Made by a program: the position numbers and the translations under genes | Assembly (NCBI RefSeq): GCF_007997155.1 | Contig: NZ_VORT01000003.1 | Coordinates: forward strand, 248,001-312,000 | Source of the DNA: Aequorivita antarctica | GTDB lineage: Bacteria > Bacteroidota > Bacteroidia > Flavobacteriales > Flavobacteriaceae | Direction: 5' to 3' | Length of the DNA stretch: 64,000 nucleotides | Shown: positions 57,268 through 64,000 of the stretch, one piece after another | How the letters are laid out: the number at the start of each line of letters is the position of its first letter | How positions within the stretch are numbered: position 1 is the first letter of the stretch | Notes under the pieces: generated by a model | What the model was told of the DNA's origin: nothing | Seen by the model: the letters and a program-made list of their open reading frames with translations, nothing else | The model's database searches: none

Positions 57268-57352
57268 TCTTTGTGTCCTTTGTGCCTTCTTGGCGGACTT
57301 AGTGGTAAAATTAACCACAAAGAACACAATGTTTTTCACAAAGTTCACAAAG
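57268..57352. repeat. inverted CTTTGTG-type dispersed repeat
   Basis: The left part has CTTTGTGTCCTTTGTGCCTT and GTGGTAAAATT; the right part has the complementary AACCACAAAGAACACAA and CACAAAG copies. A common intergenic repeat form in Bacteroidota. It lies in the 210-base gap between recX and rng, where no gene is seen. Confidence 0.55.
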
Positions 57353-57418
57353 AAATTTTTATAACCATAACAATAGTTATAAAAAATTAAATACTATTCA
57401 TAGGAATAAGAACAAAAA

Positions 57419-57450
57419 AAAACCCCTTCAAAATAAATTGAAGGGGTTTT
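57419..57450 (-). terminator. terminator of the RNase G gene
   Basis: AAAACCCCTTCA pairs with TGAAGGGGTTTT around AAATAAAT, followed by a T-run on the minus strand. Confidence 0.85.
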
Positions 57451-57452
57451 GA

Positions 57453-58997
57453 TTATTTAATCATTTCGCCGTCTTTATCGACAAAGTGATATTCGAGATA
57501 CGTATACGCATCGCGAGGTTGAATTTTTACCCATTTTTTGTGCTCCAAAAACCATTTGGTGCGCACACTTGGGAAACCTTTGGTTAAAAAGGCCGCTATA
57601 AAAGGATGTGTATTGAGTGTAATCTTTTTATAGTCCTTTGTGAAAAGGCGTTTTACCTCTTCATTTATTCTATTTATAACGATGATAGGCGCTTCAATTT
57701 CCCCGTCGATCACATTGCTGGGATCTTCTTCACGGGTCTTGATGTTCATTTCTGGCCTAACGCGTTGACGGGTTATTTGTATTAACCCAAACTTGCTTGG
57801 TGGGAGTATTTTATGCTTAGCCCTATCGTCATTCATTTCTTCACGAAGGTGGTTGTAGAGCTGTTTGCGGTGATTCGCGTTTGCCAAATCAATAAAATCT
57901 ATCACAATAATTCCTCCCATATCGCGCAACCTTAGCTGTCTTGCCACCTCGGTGGCTGCAATCATATTCACTTCCAGCGCTGTGCCTTCCTGTGTTTTTT
58001 GCTTGTTGCTTCGGTTACCGCTGTTCACGTCTATAACGTGCATTGCTTCGGTATGTTCAATTACCAAATAAGCTCCTTTGCTACCTGATACTGTTTTTCC
58101 GAAGGAAGTTTTAATCTGCCTGTCAATGCCGAATTTCTCAAACATCGGAACATTGCTATCATAAAACTTTACGATATTGTCTTTCTTTGGTGCAATTTCC
58201 TGCACATAATCTCTTATTTTCAAGTATAAGGTTTCATCGTCAATATGTATTGCGGAGAATGAATCGTTAAACATATCACGGATGATAGAGGCTCCCCTAT
58301 TTAACTCGCTTAGCACTTTTGATGGGTGGTGCGCCCCTTGTAGCTTCTTACACATCGCCGTCCAGCGATCCATAAGGTTCTGTAAATCTTTGTCCAGTTC
58401 TGCTACTTTTTTGCCCTCGGCTACGGTGCGTATAATAACGCCAAATCCTTTGGGTTTAATGCTCGTAATCAAGCGTTTTAACCTGTCTTTCTCTTCGTTG
58501 GTTTCTATTTTTTGTGAAACAGAAACGCGATCGGAAAAGGGAACCAAAACAATATATCTTCCAGCTATAGAAAGCTCGGAACTAATTCGTGGTCCTTTGG
58601 TGGATATGGGTTCTTTTACAATTTGAACCAATATGGATTGATTGCTTTTTAAGGCATCATTTAAGTTACCATGCTTATCAATCTCTTTTTCAAATGGAAA
58701 GTTATTTAAAGAATAATCTTTTAACTTACCTGAACTAACACTTTTCACAAATTTTAATTGCGAAAGTATTTTTGGGCCCAGATCATGATAGTGTAAAAAA
58801 CCATCTTTCTCATAGCCCACATTCACGAAGGCGGCGTTAAGCCCAGGTACAGTTTTACGTATTTTAGCGAGAAATATGTCGCCTACGGTAAAATTGTTAT
58901 CCTCTTCTTCTCTGTGAAGCTCTATAAGTTTTCCATCCTTTAAAAGGGCAAAATCAACTTCTTGTGAACCGGACCTAATAAATAATTCGTAGTTCAC
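57453..58997 (-). CDS. rng: ribonuclease G (RNase E/G family)
   Basis: 514 residues. An S1-type RNA-binding domain (about 30-140), then the RNase E/G catalytic core with HVIDVNSGNR and GGIIVIDFIDLAN holding the metal-binding aspartates. It cuts mRNA and matures rRNA. The Zn-link CPxC motif used by E. coli RNase E to hold the dimer together is absent. The small basic gene and HU lie upstream on the same strand, with about 210 bases between. Confidence 0.95.
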   Translation of the reverse strand: MNYELFIRSGSQEVDFALLKDGKLIELHREEEDNNFTVGDIFLAKIRKTVPGLNAAFVNVGYEKDGFLHYHDLGPKILSQLKFVKSVSSGKLKDYSLNNFPFEKEIDKHGNLNDALKSNQSILVQIVKEPISTKGPRISSELSIAGRYIVLVPFSDRVSVSQKIETNEEKDRLKRLITSIKPKGFGVIIRTVAEGKKVAELDKDLQNLMDRWTAMCKKLQGAHHPSKVLSELNRGASIIRDMFNDSFSAIHIDDETLYLKIRDYVQEIAPKKDNIVKFYDSNVPMFEKFGIDRQIKTSFGKTVSGSKGAYLVIEHTEAMHVIDVNSGNRSNKQKTQEGTALEVNMIAATEVARQLRLRDMGGIIVIDFIDLANANHRKQLYNHLREEMNDDRAKHKILPPSKFGLIQITRQRVRPEMNIKTREEDPSNVIDGEIEAPIIVINRINEEVKRLFTKDYKKITLNTHPFIAAFLTKGFPSVRTKWFLEHKKWVKIQPRDAYTYLEYHFVDKDGEMIK

Positions 58998-59194
58998 GTT
59001 ACATTAATTTTGTTGCCCGCCTAAAGCGGACTAATTAAACAATATTTTTCACAGGTTTTCTATAAAAACCCGGCGAAATTACACCAAAACCAAAAGCCGG
59101 TTGTTGCAATTTCATTTTCAAAGAACAAATTTTCGTTTGTTTTATTAGAAAATTGGACCAAAAAGGCACATTTTCCAAAACACTTTTAAAACAG

Positions 59195-59220
59195 AAAAAG
59201 TAGTTTAGAAACTACTTTTT
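59195..59220 (-). terminator. hairpin terminator overlapping the 30-codon gene
   Basis: AAAAAGTAGTTT pairs with AAACTACTTTTT around a two-base loop, followed by a T-rich stretch. The stop codon of the small gene lies in the stem. Confidence 0.75.
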
Positions 59221-59304
59221 CTTTTTGTGGCGGTTAGCGCGACGTCTCTTCTTGCGCTTGTGAGTCGCTACCTTATGTCTTTTTCTTTTTTTACCACTTG
59301 GCAT
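59212..59304 (-). CDS. 30-residue highly basic protein next to HU
   Basis: Thirty codons from the ATG at 59304 to the TAG at 59212-59214. The product starts MPSGKKRKRHK and ends in RANRHKKKK. About 21 of 30 residues are Lys, Arg or His, and there is no acidic residue. The gene has its own terminator with the stop codon in the stem. It lies on the same strand as HU (upstream) and rng (downstream). Such composition fits a ribosomal or nucleic-acid-binding protein. I recall a similar small basic protein as conserved in Bacteroidota near rng, and a newly reported small ribosomal protein (bL38) in Flavobacterium johnsoniae; whether this is it, I cannot say. Confidence 0.75.
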   Translation of the reverse strand: MPSGKKRKRHKVATHKRKKRRRANRHKKKK

Positions 59305-59356
59305 ACTGAAGTCTTTTTTAATGTCCTGAATTTACTTCAAGGACGGGTTATTATTA

Positions 59357-59647
59357 TTATTTTACGTCCACATTGGTTTTTACACCTTCAACAAAAACTT
59401 TTGCAGGTTTAAAAGCCGGAATATTGTGGGCTGGTATTTTAATGGTTGTGTTTTTTGAAATGTTTCTCCCTGTTTTTTCAGCTCTTGTTTTGATAATAAA
59501 GCTTCCAAAACCTCTTAAATAAACATTGTCGCCACCTTCAAGAGAATTTTTCACTTCTTCCATAAAGGTCTCAACTGTAGCTTGAACTTCATTCTTTTCC
59601 ATTCCTAATTTTTCTGAAATCTTCGCTACGATATCTGCTTTCGTCAT
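59357..59647 (-). CDS. HU/IHF family DNA-binding protein
   Basis: 96 residues. DNA-bending nucleoid protein with the DIVAKISEKLGMEKNEVQ helices, the beta-arm region RGFGSFIIKTRAEKTGRN and IPAHNIPAFKPAK at the tip. A good promoter (59697-59728) sits upstream. The next gene on the strand is the 30-residue basic protein, 52 bases away. Confidence 0.96.
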   Translation of the reverse strand: MTKADIVAKISEKLGMEKNEVQATVETFMEEVKNSLEGGDNVYLRGFGSFIIKTRAEKTGRNISKNTTIKIPAHNIPAFKPAKVFVEGVKTNVDVK

Positions 59648-59696
59648 TACTTTTAAATTTTAATTAATTTTCTTTTACTAGTTTTTTTTGAGACCG

Positions 59697-59728
59697 CAAA
59701 TATACATATTTTAAAATCAATAATTCAA
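59697..59728 (-). promoter_or_regulatory. promoter of the HU gene
   Basis: Minus strand -33 TTG (59728-59726), 21-base spacer, -7 TATATTTG (59704-59697). Leader of about 45 bases. Confidence 0.65.
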
Positions 59729-59762
59729 GCCTTAATCCTTTAAAATTTAAAGGGATATAGAT

Positions 59763-59770
59763 TAATTTTA
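59763..59770 (+). promoter_or_regulatory. possible -7 box abutting mutY
   Basis: TAATTTTA (one mismatch) ends four bases before the ATG at 59775. Confidence 0.35.
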
Positions 59771-59774
59771 CCTA

Positions 59775-60839
59775 ATGCCGAAAATAGTCCCGTATTTCCC
59801 CAATAAACTCATTTCGTGGTATTTACAAAACAAACGTGAATTGCCATGGCGAAATACCGCAAATCCATACCATATTTGGCTTTCCGAAATCATGCTACAG
59901 CAAACTCGTGTTTTGCAAGGTTTGCCCTACTATTTGAAATTCGTTGAAGCCTATCCAAAAGTTGAAGATTTGGCCAAAGCCCCCGAAGATGAAGTTTTAA
60001 AACTCTGGCAAGGTTTAGGCTATTATTCCCGCGCTCGAAACTTACACACTACTGCAAAAATGGTTTCGGAAGAAATGAATGGGGTCTTTCCAGATAATCA
60101 TAAAAATTTATTGAAACTAAAAGGTGTTGGTGATTACACCGCAAGCGCTATAGCCAGTATCTGTTTCAATAAACCAGAGGCAGTAGTTGATGGAAATGTG
60201 TACCGTGTCCTTTCGCGTGTTTTTGGAATTTCCACTCCTATTAATACATCCACTGGTCAAAAAGAGTTTAAGCAGCTTGCTCAACAATTAATTGACGAAA
60301 AACAACCGGGCACTTTTAACCAAGCTATTATGGAGTTTGGCGCGCGCTATTGCGTGCCGCAAAACCCCGATTGCGGAAACTGTATTTTCAACGACAACTG
60401 CGTGGCTTTTCAGCAGAAAAAGGTAGCTGAGCTTCCTGTGAAAATAAAGGCTAAACCTGTGAAAAAAAGGTTTTTCAACTATTTGGTCATTCTTTCGGAA
60501 AACGAGCGCACCATCCTTCAACAGCGTATGGGAAAGGGAATTTGGCATAAACTGTACGAATTTCCACTGATTGAAACTTCAGAAGAAGTAAACCTATCAA
60601 CCCTAAAAAAACTTCAACAGTTTCAGGATTTTGCAAAAAAAATAAATATTGAAACCATATCACTTTTCAACGAAAAACCAGTGGTGCACAAACTTTCACA
60701 CCAACATTTAAATACGCAGTTTTGGATTGTGGAAACTTTGGAAGATTCTGAAAACACTGTCCCAATTTCTGAAATAGGAAATTACGCCGTTCCCGTTTTA
60801 ATTGCAGATTTTGTTTCGGAGTTTTTTGAAAATTATTGA
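59775..60839 (+). CDS. mutY: A/G-specific adenine glycosylase
   Basis: 354 residues. Removes adenine mispaired with 8-oxoguanine. N-terminal catalytic domain with the Glu of EIMLQQTRV, the helix-hairpin-helix LKGVGDYTASAIASICFN and VVDGNVYRVL, four cysteines of the iron-sulfur loop (CVPQNPDCGNC...C), then a NUDIX-like C-terminal domain. Followed by ssb and gldE/gldD in an order that is widely conserved in Bacteroidota. Confidence 0.96.
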   Translation: MPKIVPYFPNKLISWYLQNKRELPWRNTANPYHIWLSEIMLQQTRVLQGLPYYLKFVEAYPKVEDLAKAPEDEVLKLWQGLGYYSRARNLHTTAKMVSEEMNGVFPDNHKNLLKLKGVGDYTASAIASICFNKPEAVVDGNVYRVLSRVFGISTPINTSTGQKEFKQLAQQLIDEKQPGTFNQAIMEFGARYCVPQNPDCGNCIFNDNCVAFQQKKVAELPVKIKAKPVKKRFFNYLVILSENERTILQQRMGKGIWHKLYEFPLIETSEEVNLSTLKKLQQFQDFAKKINIETISLFNEKPVVHKLSHQHLNTQFWIVETLEDSENTVPISEIGNYAVPVLIADFVSEFFENY

Positions 60840-60893
60840 TTTTCTATACTTTAATATCACAGTATGAATTCAATTCATATAAAAATTTAAAAA

Positions 60894-60926
60894 TTGATTA
60901 TATTTAAAACGCAAAATCTACCTTTG
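60894..60926 (+). promoter_or_regulatory. ssb promoter
   Basis: -33 TTG (60894-60896), 22-base spacer, -7 TACCTTTG (60919-60926). Predicted leader of about 20 bases. Confidence 0.6.
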
Positions 60927-60949
60927 CACAATATTAAAGATATATAATT

Positions 60950-61399
60950 ATGAGTGGAACATTGAACAAAGTAATGTTGATTGGGCATACCGGTGATGAT
61001 GTAAAAATGCATTATTTTGAAGGCGGAAACAGCTTGGGCCGTTTTCCACTTGCAACCAACGAAACCTATACAAACAAAACAACCAACGAACGTGTAACCA
61101 ACACCGAATGGCACAATATTGTGGTACGAAACAAGGCCGCGGAAATCTGTGAAAAATATTTGAAAAAAGGCGATATGGTTTATATTGAAGGTCGCCTAAA
61201 AACCCGCAAATGGCAAGATGACAAAGGGCTAGATAGATACAGCACTGAGATTCACTGTACAGATTTCACCTTTTTGACCCCAAAGGGCGAAAGCGCTTCA
61301 AATAATAATTCTGGGCAAAATACTCAGAAACCTCAACCTTCAGCGGAACAGCAAAACAACAATTCAGTTTCTGACGAAGAGGACGACCTTCCTTTTTAA
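60950..61399 (+). CDS. ssb: single-stranded DNA-binding protein
   Basis: 149 residues. OB-fold with GTLNKVMLIGHTGDD, ATNETYTNK, TEWHNIVVRNKAAE and YIEGRLKTRKWQD, then a Gln/Asn/Ser-rich linker and the acidic tip SDEEDDLPF, which recruits repair and replication proteins. The same DDLPF end occurs on the DUF3127 protein at 1436. Starts 111 bases after mutY and 22 bases before gldE. Confidence 0.97.
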   Translation: MSGTLNKVMLIGHTGDDVKMHYFEGGNSLGRFPLATNETYTNKTTNERVTNTEWHNIVVRNKAAEICEKYLKKGDMVYIEGRLKTRKWQDDKGLDRYSTEIHCTDFTFLTPKGESASNNNSGQNTQKPQPSAEQQNNNSVSDEEDDLPF

Positions 61400-61420
61400 T
61401 GTTTAACTAAACCCAATAAC

Positions 61421-62743
61421 TTGGACACAGAACCCCCTGGTTTACTTTTCTTTTTTACCGTTTTGGATATTACCCAAATAACAAGCGGCGTAATGCTGAT
61501 TGTTCTTTTAGCCTGTTCGGCCCTCATTTCGGGCGCCGAAGTGGCTTTCTTTTCATTGACTCCCTCTGATTTTGAGACTAATGAAGAAAAAGCAATCGCA
61601 AAAAAGCTTGGGATTGTACAGCGTTTGTTGGCAAGACCAAAAAAACTGTTGGCTACTATTTTGGTTGCGAATAATTTTATAAACATTGCTATTGTACTGA
61701 TTTTCGACTCTTTGACCGATGCACTTTTTTCGGGAATACAATCCAACTTTTACGGCATTGATGTTCGTTTTATTGTTGAAGTAGGCGTGGTTACATTCTT
61801 TATTCTGCTCTTTGGTGAAATTCTTCCAAAGATCTATGCAAACCGTAATCGAATTTCGTTCGCCGTGTTTATGGCACAGCCGCTTAATATTTTAGACACA
61901 CTTCTTTCGCCAATAAGTCTACCAATGCGTTCTGCCACCTTGTATCTTCACGATCGTTACGGAAAGCAGAAATCCAATATTAGCGTAGACCACCTTTCAC
62001 AGGCACTTGAACTTTCTAACCAAGACACTACTTTTGAGGAGCAGAAAATTCTACAAGGCATCGTAACCTTCGGAAATACAGACACCAAGCAGGTAATGAA
62101 AAACCGAATGGACATATTCGCACTCAACGAAGACCAATCCTTCAAAGAAATTCTGCCAGAGATTATCCAGCGCGGGTATTCGCGAATTCCCGTTTACAAA
62201 GACAGTATAGACACCATAACGGGGATTCTTTATGTGAAAGATTTGATACCTTATACAGACCGGAAAATCCTCGATTGGAAAAACCTGAAACGCGAAGCCT
62301 ATTTTGTTCCTGAAAACAAAAAACTGGACGATTTGCTGAATGAATTCAAGGAAATGAAAATGCATCTCGCTATTGTAGTTGATGAATATGGCGGAACCAG
62401 TGGGTTGATTTCTTTGGAAGATATTATAGAGGAAATTGTGGGCGAAATAAGTGATGAATTTGATGATGAAGATTTGATCTTTTCAAAGTTGGACGACAAT
62501 ACGTTTGTTTTTGAAGGGAAAACACCGCTTAAAGACTTTTATAAAGTAATAAAACTCGAAAATCCAGAAATTTTTGAAGATGAAAAGGGCGAAGCAGAAA
62601 CACTGGCTGGATTCCTTTTAGAGATTTCAAAAGGCTTTCCGAAGAAAAACGAAATAATATCTTTTCGCAATTATGCGTTTACCATTGAAGCGTTTGAGAG
62701 CAAGCGCATCAAACAAATAAAACTTATCATTGAAAATCAATAG
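61421..62743 (+). CDS. gldE: gliding motility-associated protein GldE (CNNM/CBS/CorC_HlyC)
   Basis: 440 residues from the TTG at 61421; no ATG gives the N-terminal membrane part. An N-terminal membrane domain (CNNM type, helices to about residue 130), two CBS domains (VMKNRMDIFALNEDQSFKEIL to IVDEYGGTSGLISLEDIIEEI) and a C-terminal CorC_HlyC domain. In F. johnsoniae GldE overlaps functionally with GldD in gliding and type IX secretion. It overlaps gldD by 14 bases. Confidence 0.92.
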   Translation: MDTEPPGLLFFFTVLDITQITSGVMLIVLLACSALISGAEVAFFSLTPSDFETNEEKAIAKKLGIVQRLLARPKKLLATILVANNFINIAIVLIFDSLTDALFSGIQSNFYGIDVRFIVEVGVVTFFILLFGEILPKIYANRNRISFAVFMAQPLNILDTLLSPISLPMRSATLYLHDRYGKQKSNISVDHLSQALELSNQDTTFEEQKILQGIVTFGNTDTKQVMKNRMDIFALNEDQSFKEILPEIIQRGYSRIPVYKDSIDTITGILYVKDLIPYTDRKILDWKNLKREAYFVPENKKLDDLLNEFKEMKMHLAIVVDEYGGTSGLISLEDIIEEIVGEISDEFDDEDLIFSKLDDNTFVFEGKTPLKDFYKVIKLENPEIFEDEKGEAETLAGFLLEISKGFPKKNEIISFRNYAFTIEAFESKRIKQIKLIIENQ

Positions 62744-63293
62744 CTTTGTCTTCCTTTTCCTTTCAGGTCTTTTAATCCTCACTTCCTGTGAAGATGATGT
62801 TTTAGTAAAACCTTCGGCTATGCTTCGTTTGGATTATCCAAAACCTGAGTACCGCACAATAAAAACAGACTGTCATTATTCGTTTTCAGTGAATGAAAAC
62901 ACAACAATCGTCCACAAAAAAGATTGCAACATAAACATAACATACCCAAATATGAAGGCTACTTTGTATTTGACCTATAACGACGTTCGGAGCAACAATC
63001 TGGATTCCTTGTTGCGGGATGCCCAAAATTTGGCTTACGACCACACCAGTAAGGCAAACAGTATTCCCGAGCAACCTTTTGTGAATCCTGACAAAAAAGT
63101 GTACGGAATGTTTTACATGATAAACGGAAACGCCGCTACCCAAGCCGAATTTTATATCACCGACAGCATAAACCACTTCCTGAACGGCGCGCTGTATTTC
63201 GACGCTAAACCGAACTTCGATTCCATCTATCCAGCTGTGGTTTATCTTCGTGAAGACATCCGTAAACTGATGGAGACAATTACCTGGAAATAA
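62730..63293 (+). CDS. gldD: gliding motility lipoprotein GldD
   Basis: 187 residues from the TTG at 62730. Lipobox at LILTSC. The chain matches GldD: RLDYPKPEYRTI, NITYPNMKATLYLTYN, FMVNGNAATQ-like YMINGNAATQAEFYITD, and FDSIYPAVVYLREDIRKLMET. Required for gliding and, through the type IX system, for adhesin export in Flavobacterium. Translationally coupled to gldE by the 14-base overlap. Confidence 0.93.
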   Translation: MKINSFVFLFLSGLLILTSCEDDVLVKPSAMLRLDYPKPEYRTIKTDCHYSFSVNENTTIVHKKDCNINITYPNMKATLYLTYNDVRSNNLDSLLRDAQNLAYDHTSKANSIPEQPFVNPDKKVYGMFYMINGNAATQAEFYITDSINHFLNGALYFDAKPNFDSIYPAVVYLREDIRKLMETITWK

Positions 63294-63384
63294 CTGTCCA
63301 CGAGGCTGTTTTTGAAAAAGTTAACAAAGCCTTTGCAATTGGTTCGGCAAGTTTTTGTAACTTTTGACTGTAAAACTAACAGCT

Positions 63385-63840
63385 ATGTTCGAAGTATATT
63401 CCCGTTACGGTATTTGGATTGCAGTAATTTTAATTGCGTATTTTCTTCTATTAAAGTTAATTGGTTTGGATCAATACCCTATTTTGAGTGTGGTAAATGG
63501 ATTGATTTATGGAGCTGGCTTGTATATGGCGATGAAAAAATACAGCAGCAGAAAAAATAAATTTAAATATGAAAAAGGCTTTGAAGTAGGACTGCTTTCT
63601 GGAGGAATAGCAACCATTATCTTCACTGTTTTTATGGCCATCTATATGTATCAAATAGATACTGAATTTGCAACTGCCATAATGGAAAGGTGGGATCTTG
63701 AGTTCGCTTTAGGAACCCTGATGCTCCTTTTGACTATTATGATAATGGGTTTTGCCACCACCTTGGTTTTAACACTCTCTTTTATGCAACTTCTCAAAAA
63801 ATCTTGGAACACCAAGGATGGAAACAGGAACACACTTTAA
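63385..63840 (+). CDS. DUF4199-like small membrane protein
   Basis: 151 residues from the ATG at 63385; a TTG 21 bases earlier would add residues MTVKLTA and is less likely because TAACTTTTG just upstream may be its -7 region. Four membrane helices (about 7-24, 35-50, 66-90 and 108-137) with YGIWIAVILIAYFLLLKLIGL and EKGFEVGLLSGGIATIIFT resemble the DUF4199 family. These are often encoded near glycosyltransferases in Bacteroidota; function unknown. Confidence 0.78.
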   Translation: MFEVYSRYGIWIAVILIAYFLLLKLIGLDQYPILSVVNGLIYGAGLYMAMKKYSSRKNKFKYEKGFEVGLLSGGIATIIFTVFMAIYMYQIDTEFATAIMERWDLEFALGTLMLLLTIMIMGFATTLVLTLSFMQLLKKSWNTKDGNRNTL

Positions 63841-63842
63841 AT

Positions 63843-63876
63843 AAAATTCCAAATTTAAAATTTCAAATTCCAAAAA
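63843..63876. repeat. AAATTCCAAA-type short intergenic repeat
   Basis: Repeated AAATTCC/AAATTTAAAA/TTTCAAATTCC units after the last gene, similar in type to the stem region after atpC (55679..55715). Confidence 0.35.
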
Positions 63877-63933
63877 AACAAAACGCATTGAATACGTGAT
63901 TAATTGGCTTTGAAAATATTAACCAAAAAACAC

Positions 63934-63964
63934 TTTGTTGTTTCCTTTTTAAAAATTATATTTG
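63934..63964 (+). promoter_or_regulatory. promoter of the gene just beyond the right edge
   Basis: TTTG (63934-63937), exact 19-base spacer, TATATTTG (63957-63964). A near-perfect Bacteroidota promoter facing off the window; its gene is not in the sequence. Confidence 0.7.
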
Positions 63965-64000
63965 CACCCGCTTTTACTGGACGGTAGAAGCATAATGTTT

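Noticed and set aside
57268-57352. Possible tRNA or small RNA in the recX-rng gap
   Set aside because: The inverted CTTTGTG units match a dispersed repeat and cannot fold into a cloverleaf.

Overview
The window is a 64 kb piece of a low-GC Bacteroidota chromosome, almost certainly from the family Flavobacteriaceae. The gliding genes gldE and gldD, SusC/Omr1-type TonB receptor logic, several DUF families typical of Flavobacteriia, lipoproteins with short signal peptides, and -7 promoter boxes of the TAnnTTTG type all point the same way. Few genes have a visible Shine-Dalgarno. The genus cannot be fixed from this sequence; an Aequorivita/Gramella-like marine flavobacterium would fit. Coding density is very high: only one gap exceeds 300 bases (8033..8398), and it is filled by a TPP riboswitch. 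I see no tRNA, rRNA, CRISPR array, prophage or insertion sequence.

Layout. 1..5.2 kb: end of a secreted agmatine-deiminase-like gene, aat, an OB-fold DUF3127 protein with an SSB-like tail, a flavin reductase, a small sensor kinase, HIT protein and greA. 5.4..8.3 kb: a degenerate Rieske-like lipoprotein and a TonB-dependent receptor under a TPP riboswitch with its own terminator. 8.4..12.7 kb: a hybrid histidine kinase facing an NtrC-type regulator, and a PepSY-like secreted protein. 12.9..17.6 kb: a seven-gene minus-strand operon (PPTase, GGGP synthase, thiamine-binding-like protein, PnuC, NadR-like kinase, DUF4301, arfB) divergent from ahcY. 19..29.5 kb: a Vsr-like nuclease, methionine aminotransferase, katG with an ankyrin gene, an omega-amidase-like hydrolase, comF and glyS. 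30..40.4 kb: a very large outer-membrane protein, exonuclease III, aldo-keto reductase, acyl-CoA dehydrogenase, M23 peptidase and radA. 40.4..52 kb: a propeller-type sensor kinase with its regulator, an esterase-fold protein without its serine, panD/panC, a GT5-only glycogen synthase, DUF4270 and glmS. 52..55.7 kb: a sulfotransferase-like plus aminotransferase pair, then atpD/atpC. 55.8..64 kb: a JmjC-like oxygenase, recX, RNase G, an unlisted 30-residue basic protein, HU, and the mutY-ssb-gldE-gldD block.

Most genes are housekeeping. The parts that deserve attention are: the possible thiamine uptake route spread over two loci (riboswitch-controlled receptor, and YkoF-like/PnuC/P-loop kinase operon); the sulfotransferase-like/aminotransferase pair that resembles a plant fusion protein; the 30-residue lysine/arginine-rich gene next to HU; the two proteins ending in the same DDLPF tail; several enzymes whose key residues are replaced (Rieske-like lipoprotein, esterase, Vsr); and start codons placed a few bases after a promoter -7 box, which suggests leaderless messages. 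Short dispersed repeats sit in intergenic regions, one of them apparently inside the riboswitch.
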